This document shows, one piece after another, positions 55,405-64,000 of a stretch of DNA of 64,000 nt; within the stretch, counting starts at the first letter, position 1, and each line of letters begins with the position of its first letter. Under the pieces are notes generated by a model. It made no database searches, was not told the DNA's origin, and saw only the letters and a program-made list of their open reading frames with translations. Where the stretch lies: positions 708,711 through 772,710 of the forward strand of contig CM055106.1 of the NCBI GenBank assembly GCA_029204225.1, written 5' to 3'. This stretch comes from Diphasiastrum complanatum. Lineage: Eukaryota; Streptophyta; Lycopodiopsida; Lycopodiales; Lycopodiaceae. Position numbers and translations under genes: made by a program.

Positions 55405-56455
55405 ATCTTGTATACTTTGATAAAGATGGATTTGTGTATGTGGTTGATTGAATCAAGCAATTAATAAAGTACAAAGCTTTCCAGGTAGTTTCTACTTTTT
55501 TTTTTCAATAAATGCTTTTGTGGTATATATCATGGACTCAGTTTTTACTTGTTGAAGTATTTTTAATCAAAATGAATAGTACCGAACGTAGATAGTGTAC
55601 AACGTATATCTCCATGCCAATCAAATCTTTGCATTTTTTGTTTTAAGATCACTTAATCTTTCTGTGATCTGATGGAGTAGGTTTCAATGTCAAACAAGAG
55701 CCATATAAATGCATTTCTTTGTATGATATATTGAAATGGCAATGTTTGTGATCAAGTAGGTTGCTCCATTTGAGTTGGAAGCGATTTTACTACAACACCC
55801 AGAAATCAAAGATGCGGCTGTCATAGGGTGGAGAGACTTTGCATTTACTTTTTATTTTCTAAAAACTCATTTTCTTCTCCTAACAACAAAAGTGTTCAAA
55901 ATTTCATCATGTTATTTTTTCAAATGAATTGATGTTATTCTATGTCTCACTATAAGTAGTGTCTGAACTAAAGCTCAAGGTTCAAAGTGTATTTTGAACT
56001 TGGCTACAATGTATTTTGCTAGTATGGCTATAATGCTAAAAGCTCTTGCACAAAGGTTCCCTTTCATATTCTTATTCATTCATGTGTGCCATGTTTGTAA
56101 CAGATATCCTGATAAAGATGCGGGTGAAATTCCAATGGCCTTCATAGTTTGCTCAGAAAAAAGCACACTAAGCGAGGATATAATAAAGGCTTATATTGCT
56201 CGACAGGTGCACATTAGGCTTGTAGTAGATACATGTACTTGCATATCTACTTTGCATTTGTAGTTTAACAAATCTACCCCTTGAAGTGACCCCTGTGGTG
56301 TAAATGTCACTGATCTAGTGGGACATCTTGAATTTTTTCAGGTTGCACCCTACAAAAAAATTCGGCGTGTTGTCTTTATAGATGAGATTCCAAAGTCAGC
56401 AATTGGGAAGACACTATGACAAGAACTTGCTAAAATGTCCACATCCAAGTTGTGA
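55405..56455 (+). pseudogene. 4-coumarate:CoA-ligase-like (ANL family) gene, last four exons, peroxisomal SKL end
   Basis: Acyl-CoA ligases of the ANL family join a carboxylate to CoA via an adenylate. Four exons are visible: A 55405-55484 (LVYFDKDGFVYVVD, then KQLIKYKAFQ; donor gtagtt), B 55760-55827 (VAPFELEAILLQHPEIKDA; donor gtggag), C 56104-56206 (YPDKDAGEIPMAFIV, with the GGA glycine split across the intron) and D 56342-56455 (VAPYKKIRRVVFIDEIPKS, IGK). These cover the C-terminal domain, including the PKSxxGK lysine. The exon borders and phases are those of plant 4CL genes. The end TSKL-stop is a peroxisomal targeting signal, so the ancestor was probably a peroxisomal 4CL-like ligase of the kind used in jasmonate or fatty-acid side-chain activation. 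TGA codons replace CGA Arg at the VD-R-xK motif (exon A, near 55456) and after IGKTL (56417-56419). Everything upstream is missing at the LTR edge. Confidence 0.87.
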
Positions 56456-57110
56456 AATTTGTTTCAAATTAGTCTAAGTAATATTTCTATAGCCAATAAC
56501 TGAAATTAGCAATATACAAACAATGATTAGCTTGCAAATTGCGAAGTATCTAAATTTTTTAAGAATCTACTGTTACCGTCTCTTTGATAATCATGCATAA
56601 ACATACCTTGAGTTCAAATTTGATCACTCCAACTCCTCAAGTGTGTCTACTTGCATTCTGCAAGAAATGTATCAGATTCTCTAATTTATAGAGGAATTTT
56701 GTTTGCATCCAAAATGCCACAATTCCACGAGGGATCATTTGAAGAGTTAATTTCAATTTTCTATTGTTAAACCCAATTTCAACCTATTTGGTGAATTTTA
56801 GACGATTTCAATAGAGCTCTACGTCATGAAGATCAAAACTATTTGACAATCTTAATAGCATTTATTTGCACAAAAATTTGAACCCAATGTGTAACATTCA
56901 ATAAATTCATATGAGTACGTGATATGCATCAATTCACTCAACAAAGATCAAGCATGGTGTTTTTTTTTTTTCCTTATTTTTTTTCATGCGTATGTATGAC
57001 GAGCATGGCCTTCTCCATCCTCACACAAGAAAATGAATCAGAATTGTGAATAGACACAATTTTATGCACAAAGCAAGCAACAACTTAAGCATGTGTATAT
57101 TTGTTTTGGT
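56456..57110. other. Non-genic stretch after the 4CL-like relic
   Basis: AT-rich sequence with no conserved frame. It would be the 3' flank of the old gene. Confidence 0.5.
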
Positions 57111-57117
57111 GTAACTC

Positions 57118-57118
<1 letters not shown>

Positions 57119-57151
<33 letters not shown>

Positions 57152-57196
57152 ACACACACACATGTATATGTATATGTATATATGTATATATATATC

Positions 57197-57229
<33 letters not shown>

Positions 57230-57266
57230 GTGTGTATGTATATATGTGTGTGTATATATATATATG
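57119..57266. repeat. Compound microsatellite (TG)n(CA)n(TA)n
   Basis: TG repeats (57119-57149) flip to CA repeats (57149-57160), then TATG/TA repeats to about 57266. The frames through it are artefacts. Confidence 0.95.
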
Positions 57267-57329
57267 TGGATTTTTGTGGTGCCGCCCTGGTATCGCTGGT
57301 CTGAGGGTGGCACCATAACCGCAGTGCCA

Positions 57330-57357
57330 CCATTATAGTACCGCGGTACCATAATGG
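57330..57357. repeat. 28-bp near-perfect palindrome centred on CCGCGG
   Basis: ccattatagtaccg and cggtaccataatgg are inverted complements with one mismatch. The surrounding 57280-57375 is unusually GC-rich with further 'gtggcacc/gtgccac' inverted pieces. Confidence 0.88.
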
Positions 57358-57377
57358 CGGTACCACGTGCCACTAAA

Positions 57378-58160
57378 GGGCAAGATCAAGTGGATGCTTC
57401 TTCAAGTGGCAAAAAGAAGGATAGATCAAAGCTCAAGTGCTTCTATTGTGGCATCAAAGGACACTTTGCAAGTGAGTGCTACAAGAAGAAGAGAGATCAA
57501 GGAGACAAGCAAGGTAATCTTACTCTTGATGAGGATGGTTTGGATGTGCAAGATGCAAATGATGATGCTTTTGTGATGTCTTCATGTATGCTTGCTAATG
57601 ATGGAGATCTAGATCCTTGGTGGATTGATAGTGGAGCAAGTTCACACATGACCTTTCACAAAGAGTACTTCACTTCTTTGTTGGCATATGGAGATGACAA
57701 GAGGGTGATCTACACGGCAAATGATGGTGAGTGTGCAATCAAAGGGATTGGCACAATTCCTATTTCTCTCTCTACAAATAGGAATGCTCATTTGGAGGAT
57801 GTCTTGTTTATTCCATCTATTACCAAGAATTTGCTTAGTGTGAGTCAAATGCTAAGTAAGGACCTCAAGGTGGAGTTTGATGGAGATGCTTGTTTGATCA
57901 AAAGGAAGGATGTCTTGATTGGAAAAGGTAAAAGGCAAGGGAAGTTGTTCAAACTTGATGCTTGTGTTATTGCTAACCAAGTTGGATGTGTTGCAAGGGA
58001 GCAAATTTCTATTCAAGAGGTTTGGCACAAAAGGATGGGACACCTCAACTTCAAGTCATTGGAGGTAATGGCAAGGAAGAAGGTTGTGATTGGTCTTCCA
58101 AGTTCCTTAAGTAATGACAAGCATGTTTGTGAGTCTTGTGCTTTGTCTAAGTCACATAGG
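57378..58160 (+). pseudogene. Copia Gag C-terminus, protease and integrase zinc finger
   Basis: The open frame contains the knuckle CFYCGIKGHFASEC, the protease DPWWIDSGASSHMT and the integrase HHCC finger (HKRMGHLNFKSLEVM, CESCALSKSHR), ending in a stop at the junction near 58163. It is close to the family A pol at 2860-3590. The N-terminal Gag is missing and the left edge lies a few bases after the palindrome at 57330-57357. Confidence 0.9.
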
Positions 58161-58691
58161 TGAATTCATAGTCATTTTCTTGTGTCAAGTAGATCTTGAA
58201 GATGGACTAGTGCAAACTACTTGGTTTATGGAGTCATGTGGTGCTGGATTTGCATCATTTATGTACTCACCTACTCATGAATTTCCAAGGTTTGATGGTT
58301 TCTTGTGGCAAGATGAAGATGGAGGCTCATTCATGGAGTATCATGGTGGATACAAGGCAACAAAGGACAAAGGAGGAGAAGACATGCAAGCAAAAGTTGA
58401 TCACTTATTGTTTGTTTGTTGTATTTTTCCAGAGAGTTCAGAGTTGGAAGCATGGTGGAATCATTTTATTTACATTCTATTTGATTCTTCATGTTCTAGT
58501 CACATTTTTACATGTAAAATTGATGTAAGAAATAGTGAAGCATCCCAAGTGGACAATATTCTCTATATCAATTATGGTTGTTTCTATTTTGAGCATTACA
58601 TGATCATTGAAAGGAGATCTATTCTTAGGAAGAAGATCATTCTTATGATGGATCAAAGTTCTATTGGCAAAAACTATGCTAGGAGTATTGG
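58161..58691 (+). other. Unidentified segment replacing integrase core and RT
   Basis: A 194-codon frame (58114-58698) runs from copia coding sequence into this segment, but the part after 58160 has no copia motif. The segment sits exactly between the integrase zinc finger and RNase H, so about 2 kb of pol has been exchanged for 530 bp of other sequence. Its phrase 'tgaagcatcccaagtggaca' resembles 54051-54072. I do not recognise it further. Confidence 0.5.
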
Positions 58692-59264
58692 AAGCTAGGA
58701 AAGCGAGTTTTGAGGTACATCATTGGAACTCGAGATTTTGGCATATTGTATGAGGGATCATCACCTAATCTTTTTGGATTTTCAGATTCGGACTATGCTG
58801 GAGATGTAATGGATAGGAAATCCATTAGTTCTTATTATATTTTCATAGGTGATATATCATGGATGTCAAAGAAACAAGCCACTATCTCATTGTCATCTAG
58901 TGAGGCCGATTACAAAGCTCTTACACATTGCACAAAGCAGATGGTATGGATCAAAAGGATGATCAAGGATCTTCACTTGCTGGATTTTTCAGAGAGCCCA
59001 ATCATCTTTTGTGACAATCAATCAGCCCAAAGAATGGCATCCAATCCTATCTTTCATGCTAGGAGCAAGCATATTGAGATACAATATCATTTTGTGAGGG
59101 AGCGGGTCATTGCAAAGGAGGTGGAACTTCAACATGTGTCTTCAAGGGAATGTGTAGCTGATATCTTCACCAAAGCATTGGGAAAAGACTTGTTCATGAA
59201 ACATAGGACTTCACTTGGAGTATTATCAAAGTCTATGCTAAAACTAGTTGAAGAGGGAGTGTGA
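58692..59264 (+). pseudogene. Copia RNase H with intact end
   Basis: The frame reads KLGKRVLRYIIGTRDFG, SDSDYAGDVMDRKSIS, SSSEADYKALTHC, CDNQSAQRMASN, HARSKHIE and ADIFTKALGKDLF to EEGV-stop. The stop TGA lies inside the LTR that starts at 59260, as in family A. The 185 codons from 58710 are open. Confidence 0.9.
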
Positions 59265-59906
59265 AAGATTCAACTAGTTTCATTTTTTGCAATATTTTCA
59301 TATTTGGCATATTGAGGCCAAAACTTGTTTTAGACTTAGAGGTTGACTTTTCAAAGTTCATTAGTCTAAATTTCATTTGAATAAACACTTTTTGAAAGTG
59401 TGGGAAAGATAGAATGCGAGTTTGAGTAGATTCAATTTGAATAAGTTGGGTACATTGAATCTAGACCCAAAATTGGTAGGGTTAGCATTTTGGTGGGAAA
59501 GCCAAATGGCCAAATAGGGTTTGGACCTGCTATAAAAGGATGTAACTCGTGGAGAGAGTAATCTTCTCTCTTCTCTATCTCATTTCATGCTTATACATGG
59601 TTCTCTTGGGTTCTACTATCCATTGGTGCACTATCTTGGTGATTGCTTGCAATTCTATGTGTAGAATGATCTATATTTGCTATTTTTGGATCCACACGTG
59701 TGAAATACAGTAGCTTGCTGGTTTTGTACGGACAGCAACAGTACATAATCATTTCATTCAAGTTTGATCAAGTTCTATTAGTGTTTGCATCTCAAATTGT
59801 GTGTAGATGCTGATTTTTCTACATTGGTGAAATTGGTAGTGTATTTCTCTTTCTAACCAAAGATCATTCAAGTAGATTGGATCTTAAGGATTTGAAATCT
59901 TTCACA
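59260..59906 (+). repeat. Family B copia LTR, copy 2 (3' LTR)
   Basis: It is 647 bp, starts TGTGAAAGATTCAAC after the purine tract AAGAGGGAG and ends CTTTCACA. It has a TATA box 'ctataaaagg' at 59530 and CACACGTG at 59693-59700. It is diverged from 53140-53793, and the flanking five bases (GAAGC) do not match those of copy 1 (TGAGT). Confidence 0.87.
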
Positions 59907-60914
59907 GAAGCTATCATTTGAAGTTTAAAGTTCAAGAGAGAGATAAATCTCTAAAAGAAAAGCTTACTTTTTGCTTTGATCATGAAACTTTGACTTGATA
60001 TAGGTTCAAATTAGGTTCGTTAATATGTTACCATGGAGGTATGTTTGATGAATGTTATACTAGTTCAAAGAACATTGATCATTGTGGGAGAGAGCTAAAC
60101 ATGCAATGAATAACTATTTCTTTTACGGTTTTTTCTCTCTCTAGACTGCTAGACTGATGGGCTACTATCTACTCAAAGCCCTAATCACAATTTGGCTTGT
60201 ACTTACTACCTGCAACTCAACATAGTTGGTAATGATGCTTGTGTGGAGAGTTGTTCATGTTCTTCCTTTCAATGATTTTGTTAATCGATAGATATCAATT
60301 AATTGTTGGTTTTATTATCGGTTTTTTGACATTAGATTCCAAAGAGTTGCTCAAATGTGGACATACAAGACTAAAAATAGAAGTCATTAAAAAGAAATCG
60401 ATAGAATAGAAAACTTGTATCAAGTATTGAGTCATATTGGAAGCAAAACTTGTATTGATTGTAGATGCTCGCAAGTTGCAAGCTCTTTAGTCTTTTCCCT
60501 TCTAGAGATTCCATTTACCTTACAACCAATGACTTACATTTTTATTAACAAATGCCAAAATCATAACCAATCACTATAATATGCCAAACCTTTCCATAGT
60601 TGGGCACATAGCCTATATTGCATATAAAATGCTGAAATTGGTATAATAAGCCAATTTTTTTTGTAGTTGGGCACAAAGGTATAACAAAAGTCCAGGATGT
60701 CCACATGGGTTTGCACATTATGCAAATTGGAAGAGAATATATGCTGTCAACCAACGTGCCACATGTGTAATACATGAGCTTGGCATGGCATGACATGGTC
60801 ATAGTAGCAAGTTTTTATGTTGTGACTTTGTTAGTGCTCATATCAATTGTTACATTAAGAAGTGAGCAAATGCCAACAAATGAGTTACAATGAAGTAAAA
60901 TTAGAAAATAGACC
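59907..60914. other. Non-genic stretch
   Basis: I see no conserved frame or repeat in this kilobase. It forms the distal upstream region of the esterase gene. Confidence 0.5.
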
Positions 60915-61067
60915 GGTTCTCGTGCTTCCACAACATCATCCAATTCCATGCATATGGCAGCATGGATGATGTGATCGGCTGTGTCTGTCTGTCTCTCCCT
61001 CTCTCCCTGTCTCGATGCATGTCCATCGGAGCACGCCTAATTCAATAAGAGAGAGAGCGAGCGAGCG

Positions 61068-61108
<41 letters not shown>

Positions 61109-61519
61109 ACGAGCGAGTGCCAGGCTCAAAAGAAGGAGAAACAGCGCAAGTCTTAGTGTCCTCTGTAATTTGCGTCTGCCTGCTGTTCTCAATATAGCTG
61201 CAAACTAAATATCCTAGTGTAGGATCAGCACCTGCAATGGGTGCGTATACTTGTGTATGTGTGTGTTGAGTGAGGGTAAGAGCAATCAACCTAGTATCGA
61301 CAACTCTGCTATACAAGCGGAAGGATGCAAGGAGGCACTAAGAAACTTTAATGCTACTTTTTGAAAGGTTCTCGTGCTTCCACAACATCATCCAATTCCA
61401 TGCATATGGCAGCATGGATGATGTGATCGGCTGTGTCTGTCTGTCTCTCCCTCTCTCCCTGTCTCGATGCATGTCCATCGGAGCACGCCTAATTCAATAA
61501 GAGAGAGAGCGAGCGAGCG

Positions 61520-61558
<39 letters not shown>

Positions 61559-61816
61559 ACGAGCGAGTGCCAGGCTCAAAAGAAGGAGAAACAGCGCAAG
61601 TCTTAGTGTCCTCTGTAATTTGCGTCTGCCTGCTGTTCTCAATATAGCTGCAAACTAAATATCCTAGTGTAGGATCAGCACCTGCAATGGGTGCGTATAC
61701 TTGTGTATGTGTGTGTTGAGTGAGGGTAAGAGCAATCAACCTAGTATCGACAACTCTGCTATACAAGCGGAAGGATGCAAGGAGGCACTAAGAAACTTTA
61801 ATGCTACTTTTTGAAA
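60915..61816. repeat. Near-perfect tandem duplication, two 450-bp units, upstream of the esterase
   Basis: Unit 1 is 60915-61366 (452 bp) and unit 2 is 61367-61816 (450 bp). The only difference I see is one GA dinucleotide in the internal (GA)n run. Each unit carries a CT-rich stretch, GCGA/GA repeats, 'tgcgtctgcctgctgttctc' and a TATA-like 'caatatagctgc'. Each ends in 'ctttaatgctactttttgaaag', so the second copy of this end forms the upstream ATG at 61801. The duplication therefore copies the promoter/leader of the adjacent gene. Confidence 0.97.
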
Positions 61817-61851
61817 GGCAGGAAAGAGCAAGAACGATAGAGAGGAGGAGG

Positions 61852-62898
61852 ATGCTTTCAGAAAATGCATGTGCTGATAATGAGGAACTTGTTGCAGAAC
61901 TAAGTGGCGTCTTATTGTACAAAAATGGGAAAGTTGTGAGGCAGACCAACTGTCTCTATCCAAATGTTGATGCCAATGCCTGTTTTGTAGATGGTGTTGC
62001 TAGCAAGGATGTTGTCTTGAATGTAGAGAAGAATATATGGGTGAGAATCTATCTTCCACAACCTACTGCTGTGAGGAGTTTACAGTCTTCAGAAATGAAA
62101 GCAGGAATCTCAGGCAAAATGCCCATCCTGGTGTTCTTTCACGGAGGAGCGTTCGTGATGTTTAGTGCAGCGACCAGCATCTTTGATAGCAGTTGCAGAA
62201 GATGGGCAAGCGAGCTAGGAGCGATGGTGATTTCGGTAGGCTACCGTCTCGCACCGGAAAATCGCCTTCCTACAGCGTTTGATGATGCATATTTCGCCAT
62301 CAAGTGGCTACAGGAACAAGCGACATCCAATACGCCTGAAGAATGGCTCAACCTTCACGCAGACTTTTCTTCTTGCTTTATGATGGGTGTCAGCTCCGGT
62401 GCCTGCATCGCGCACCAAGCGGCTCTTAGAAGCTGCCGCTCAGATCTTTCTCCCATGCAGATCAGAGGCATAATCCTGGTGGTTCCTTTCTTTGGAGGCA
62501 CTGTGAGGACTTCTTCAGAGCTCACATACGCTCACAATGACATACTCACTCTCCATGACTCAGATACTGCATGGATCCTCTCGCTTCCACCAGGAGCAAC
62601 GCGAGACCACCATTACTGCAACCCACTTGGCCCCAACTCACCTGATCTCAAGAGATTTGATTTGCCTCCATATCTGTTAATTATAGGTGGAAAGGATCCG
62701 CTGCATGACAGGCAGATGACATTTGTGGAAGCGTTGAGAAATTCAGGCAAGCATGTTGAGCTGTTGAGGTATGAAGACAGGGGACATTTCACTCCTTTTC
62801 CCGAGACAGATCTGATTGTGTTCATGGAGAGGTGTCTGTCGCGAAAAGAATCGCATGGCCTGGCTGCAAATGCTTCAAAAGAAACGCTGGATTTCTGA
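61852..62898 (+). CDS. Carboxylesterase of the plant CXE / GID1-like alpha/beta-hydrolase family
   Basis: The enzyme would hydrolyse ester bonds of small metabolites; the natural substrate cannot be read from sequence. I choose ATG 61852 (348 residues). The in-frame ATG at 61801 lies in the tandemly duplicated leader and adds a charged tail unlike the family. Residues numbered from 61852: oxyanion-hole motif HGG at 97-99 (FFHGGAFVMFSA), SVGYRLAPEN near 128, catalytic serine at 181 in GVSSG (the family more often has GDSAG), Asp 282 in GGKDP and His 312 in RGHF. The full triad is present, which argues for an active esterase rather than the gibberellin receptor GID1, which lacks the His. There are no introns, no signal peptide or membrane segment, and base use is more GC-rich than the surroundings. 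Confidence 0.93.
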   Translation: MLSENACADNEELVAELSGVLLYKNGKVVRQTNCLYPNVDANACFVDGVASKDVVLNVEKNIWVRIYLPQPTAVRSLQSSEMKAGISGKMPILVFFHGGAFVMFSAATSIFDSSCRRWASELGAMVISVGYRLAPENRLPTAFDDAYFAIKWLQEQATSNTPEEWLNLHADFSSCFMMGVSSGACIAHQAALRSCRSDLSPMQIRGIILVVPFFGGTVRTSSELTYAHNDILTLHDSDTAWILSLPPGATRDHHYCNPLGPNSPDLKRFDLPPYLLIIGGKDPLHDRQMTFVEALRNSGKHVELLRYEDRGHFTPFPETDLIVFMERCLSRKESHGLAANASKETLDF

Positions 62899-63835
62899 AA
62901 CACATGTGATCGCTTTTCTGGAGAAATGCCTCCCACAAAAGAAGACCCGTATCGTGACTAGTAATTAAAAGGATATGTAAATGTAGCGCTTGTGTCCCTC
63001 ACCCACAATTGATGTAATTTTATCGCTATATATGAATCTATATCTGTTGCTTTAGGAGAATCCTTGCTCGAAGAGGCCACCGATAATGTCTACTCTCTAT
63101 AAGTGCAATGTATTTATGGCTTACTTTGCTGAGGTCGAGCGCATGGGATAAAACAGGAGTCGAAATTGTACTGATTCAAAGAAAATATCTGAAACATAAT
63201 CCACAGCTAGTCTGAAACTGTTGTAGGAAGCAGTCTCCAACTTGCAAGATTAATTGCCATAAATATATTCTGTTATGAGAAAGATTGATTTTAAGTTGCT
63301 GAAGAAATTTTGCATTGACATCTTCAATTACCTGCTGCATCATGCCTGACTTCCCTCCTGGCTCGTTGAGGTGTGTAGTACATGACCACAACATTCACAA
63401 GCTATGGTGATTTTTGTGACGCTCACAACCAGGTCCCTGAGGCCTCCAAGGGCTGGTTCATTTCTTAACTTTCGTGATATATGATACATCTTATCAGTTG
63501 CCAAAAAAGCAGATTAATCTTCCCAAACAATCGCATTCGAGAAATAATATCTGCCTCTATTGCCTCATAATGCAAATTTGAGCAGCTTAATATTGTTTCT
63601 TCATGATTCTCATATTGTTGACATTCTCTTGCAAGGGTTGAACACAACAAATGTCAATCATCACTAACATGCTTTAATTTTTTTTGTATATGTATACCAT
63701 CAATATCCGAAATCAATGACTTGAATTCTAGCACGTACAATTTTAACCATCCCATAGTGTTAAACTAATAGAAGTACCAAGATTGGCATTCCTAGAATGA
63801 TTTATTTTTTAGCACACTCTCAAAATGCTCCACGG
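62899..63835. other. 3' flank of the esterase, no further gene
   Basis: I see no conserved frame. It contains the probable 3' UTR of the esterase, with AT-rich possible poly(A) signals near 62966-63030. Confidence 0.5.
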
Positions 63836-63985
63836 CCTTACCATCCTTACGTTTATGATCTCACCATAACAAGCTGGCTGTGTACTTGAGCATGGAGACC
63901 ATGCAAAAACCCTTACCATCCTCTTAAGTCTATGATCTCACCATAACAAGGTCGTGTACTTGAGCAAAGAGATCGTGCATGTGAT
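63836..63985. repeat. Two-copy tandem repeat, period about 75 bp
   Basis: 'ccttaccatcctta...tatgatctcaccataacaag...tgtacttgagca' begins at 63836 and again at 63911 with several changes. It continues to near the right edge of the window. Confidence 0.85.
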
Positions 63986-64000
63986 CTTCTTGCTATACAA

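Noticed and set aside
57093-57373. Overlapping small ORFs in TG/CA/TA repeats
   Set aside because: All frames on both strands are open because of the repeat; no protein features.
53140-59906. One single copia element bounded by the two family B LTRs
   Set aside because: The LTRs are clearly diverged, flanking bases differ (TGAGT versus GAAGC), and the interior holds another LTR and host-gene exons. Separate insertions are more likely.
60936-61766. Paired minus-strand frames with Leu-Ser runs in the duplicated region
   Set aside because: They are copies of each other created by the duplication and by the GA repeat, and have no recognisable domain.
61801-61851. Esterase start at the first in-frame ATG (61801)
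   Set aside because: This ATG lies in the duplicated leader, which also occurs 450 bp upstream without the gene. The extra 17 residues do not fit the family, while ATG 61852 does.

Overview
The window is nuclear DNA from a land plant with a large, repeat-dense genome. Three things point there: nested Ty1/copia and Ty3/gypsy LTR retrotransposons with plant-type primer-binding sites, a plant carboxylesterase gene, and an intron-containing acyl-CoA ligase relic with canonical GT/AG introns. A gymnosperm or other large-genome plant would fit, but the sequence does not settle the species. I see no bacterial features, CRISPR array, rRNA gene or tRNA gene.

Layout. 1-8.2 kb: a decayed copia element (1-305 and 6731-8165) is split by a nearly intact copia element (family A, 306-6725) with identical-length LTRs and a GAATT target-site duplication. 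9.1-14.7 kb: a decayed gypsy gag region on the minus strand (family D) with an AT-rich tandem repeat upstream of gag; a solo LTR of family A with an AGAAG duplication sits in that repeat. 14.7-18.4 kb: gypsy integrase relic on the plus strand carrying a hairpin-rich templated insertion, then about 1.6 kb of decayed coding-like sequence of unknown function, then a 472-bp LTR (family E). 18.8-23.4 kb: a minus-strand copia element whose RNase H end is inverted and whose LTR carries a tandem duplication and an adjacent inverted copy. 23.4-31.2 kb: mostly AT-rich and non-genic, with a gypsy fragment, an (AG)83 microsatellite and two exon-like relics of unknown genes. 31.3-36.2 kb: two diverged family C LTRs around a gypsy gag relic with a 25-bp satellite leader and an inverted gypsy RT fragment. 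36.3-45.3 kb: a minus-strand gypsy element of Athila/Tat type (gag, protease, RT-RNase H, integrase, PBS and 5' LTR) beside a copia fragment.

45.7-48.1 kb: a compound microsatellite and about 2.3 kb of degenerate TTTAGGG/TTAAGGG-like repeat. 48.1-53.1 kb: a LINE RT relic, a possible LTR, and a second minus-strand copy of the family D gag region. 53.1-59.9 kb: copia-type LTRs and fragments surrounding the last exons of a 4-coumarate:CoA-ligase-like gene that ends in SKL, now a pseudogene. 60.9-62.9 kb: an intact, intronless carboxylesterase gene preceded by a near-perfect 450-bp tandem duplication of its upstream region. To the right end there is only non-coding DNA.

The only gene that looks functional for the host is the carboxylesterase. 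Within the elements, the best-preserved reading frame is the pol ORF of family A, but its gag is broken. The observations I rate highest are the upstream tandem duplication of the esterase, the 4CL-like relic cut at an LTR edge, the templated insertion at 15.35 kb, the unassigned coding-like block at 16.2-17.8 kb, leader satellites that differ between copies of one gypsy family, and a CACACGTGTG palindrome shared by several LTR families.
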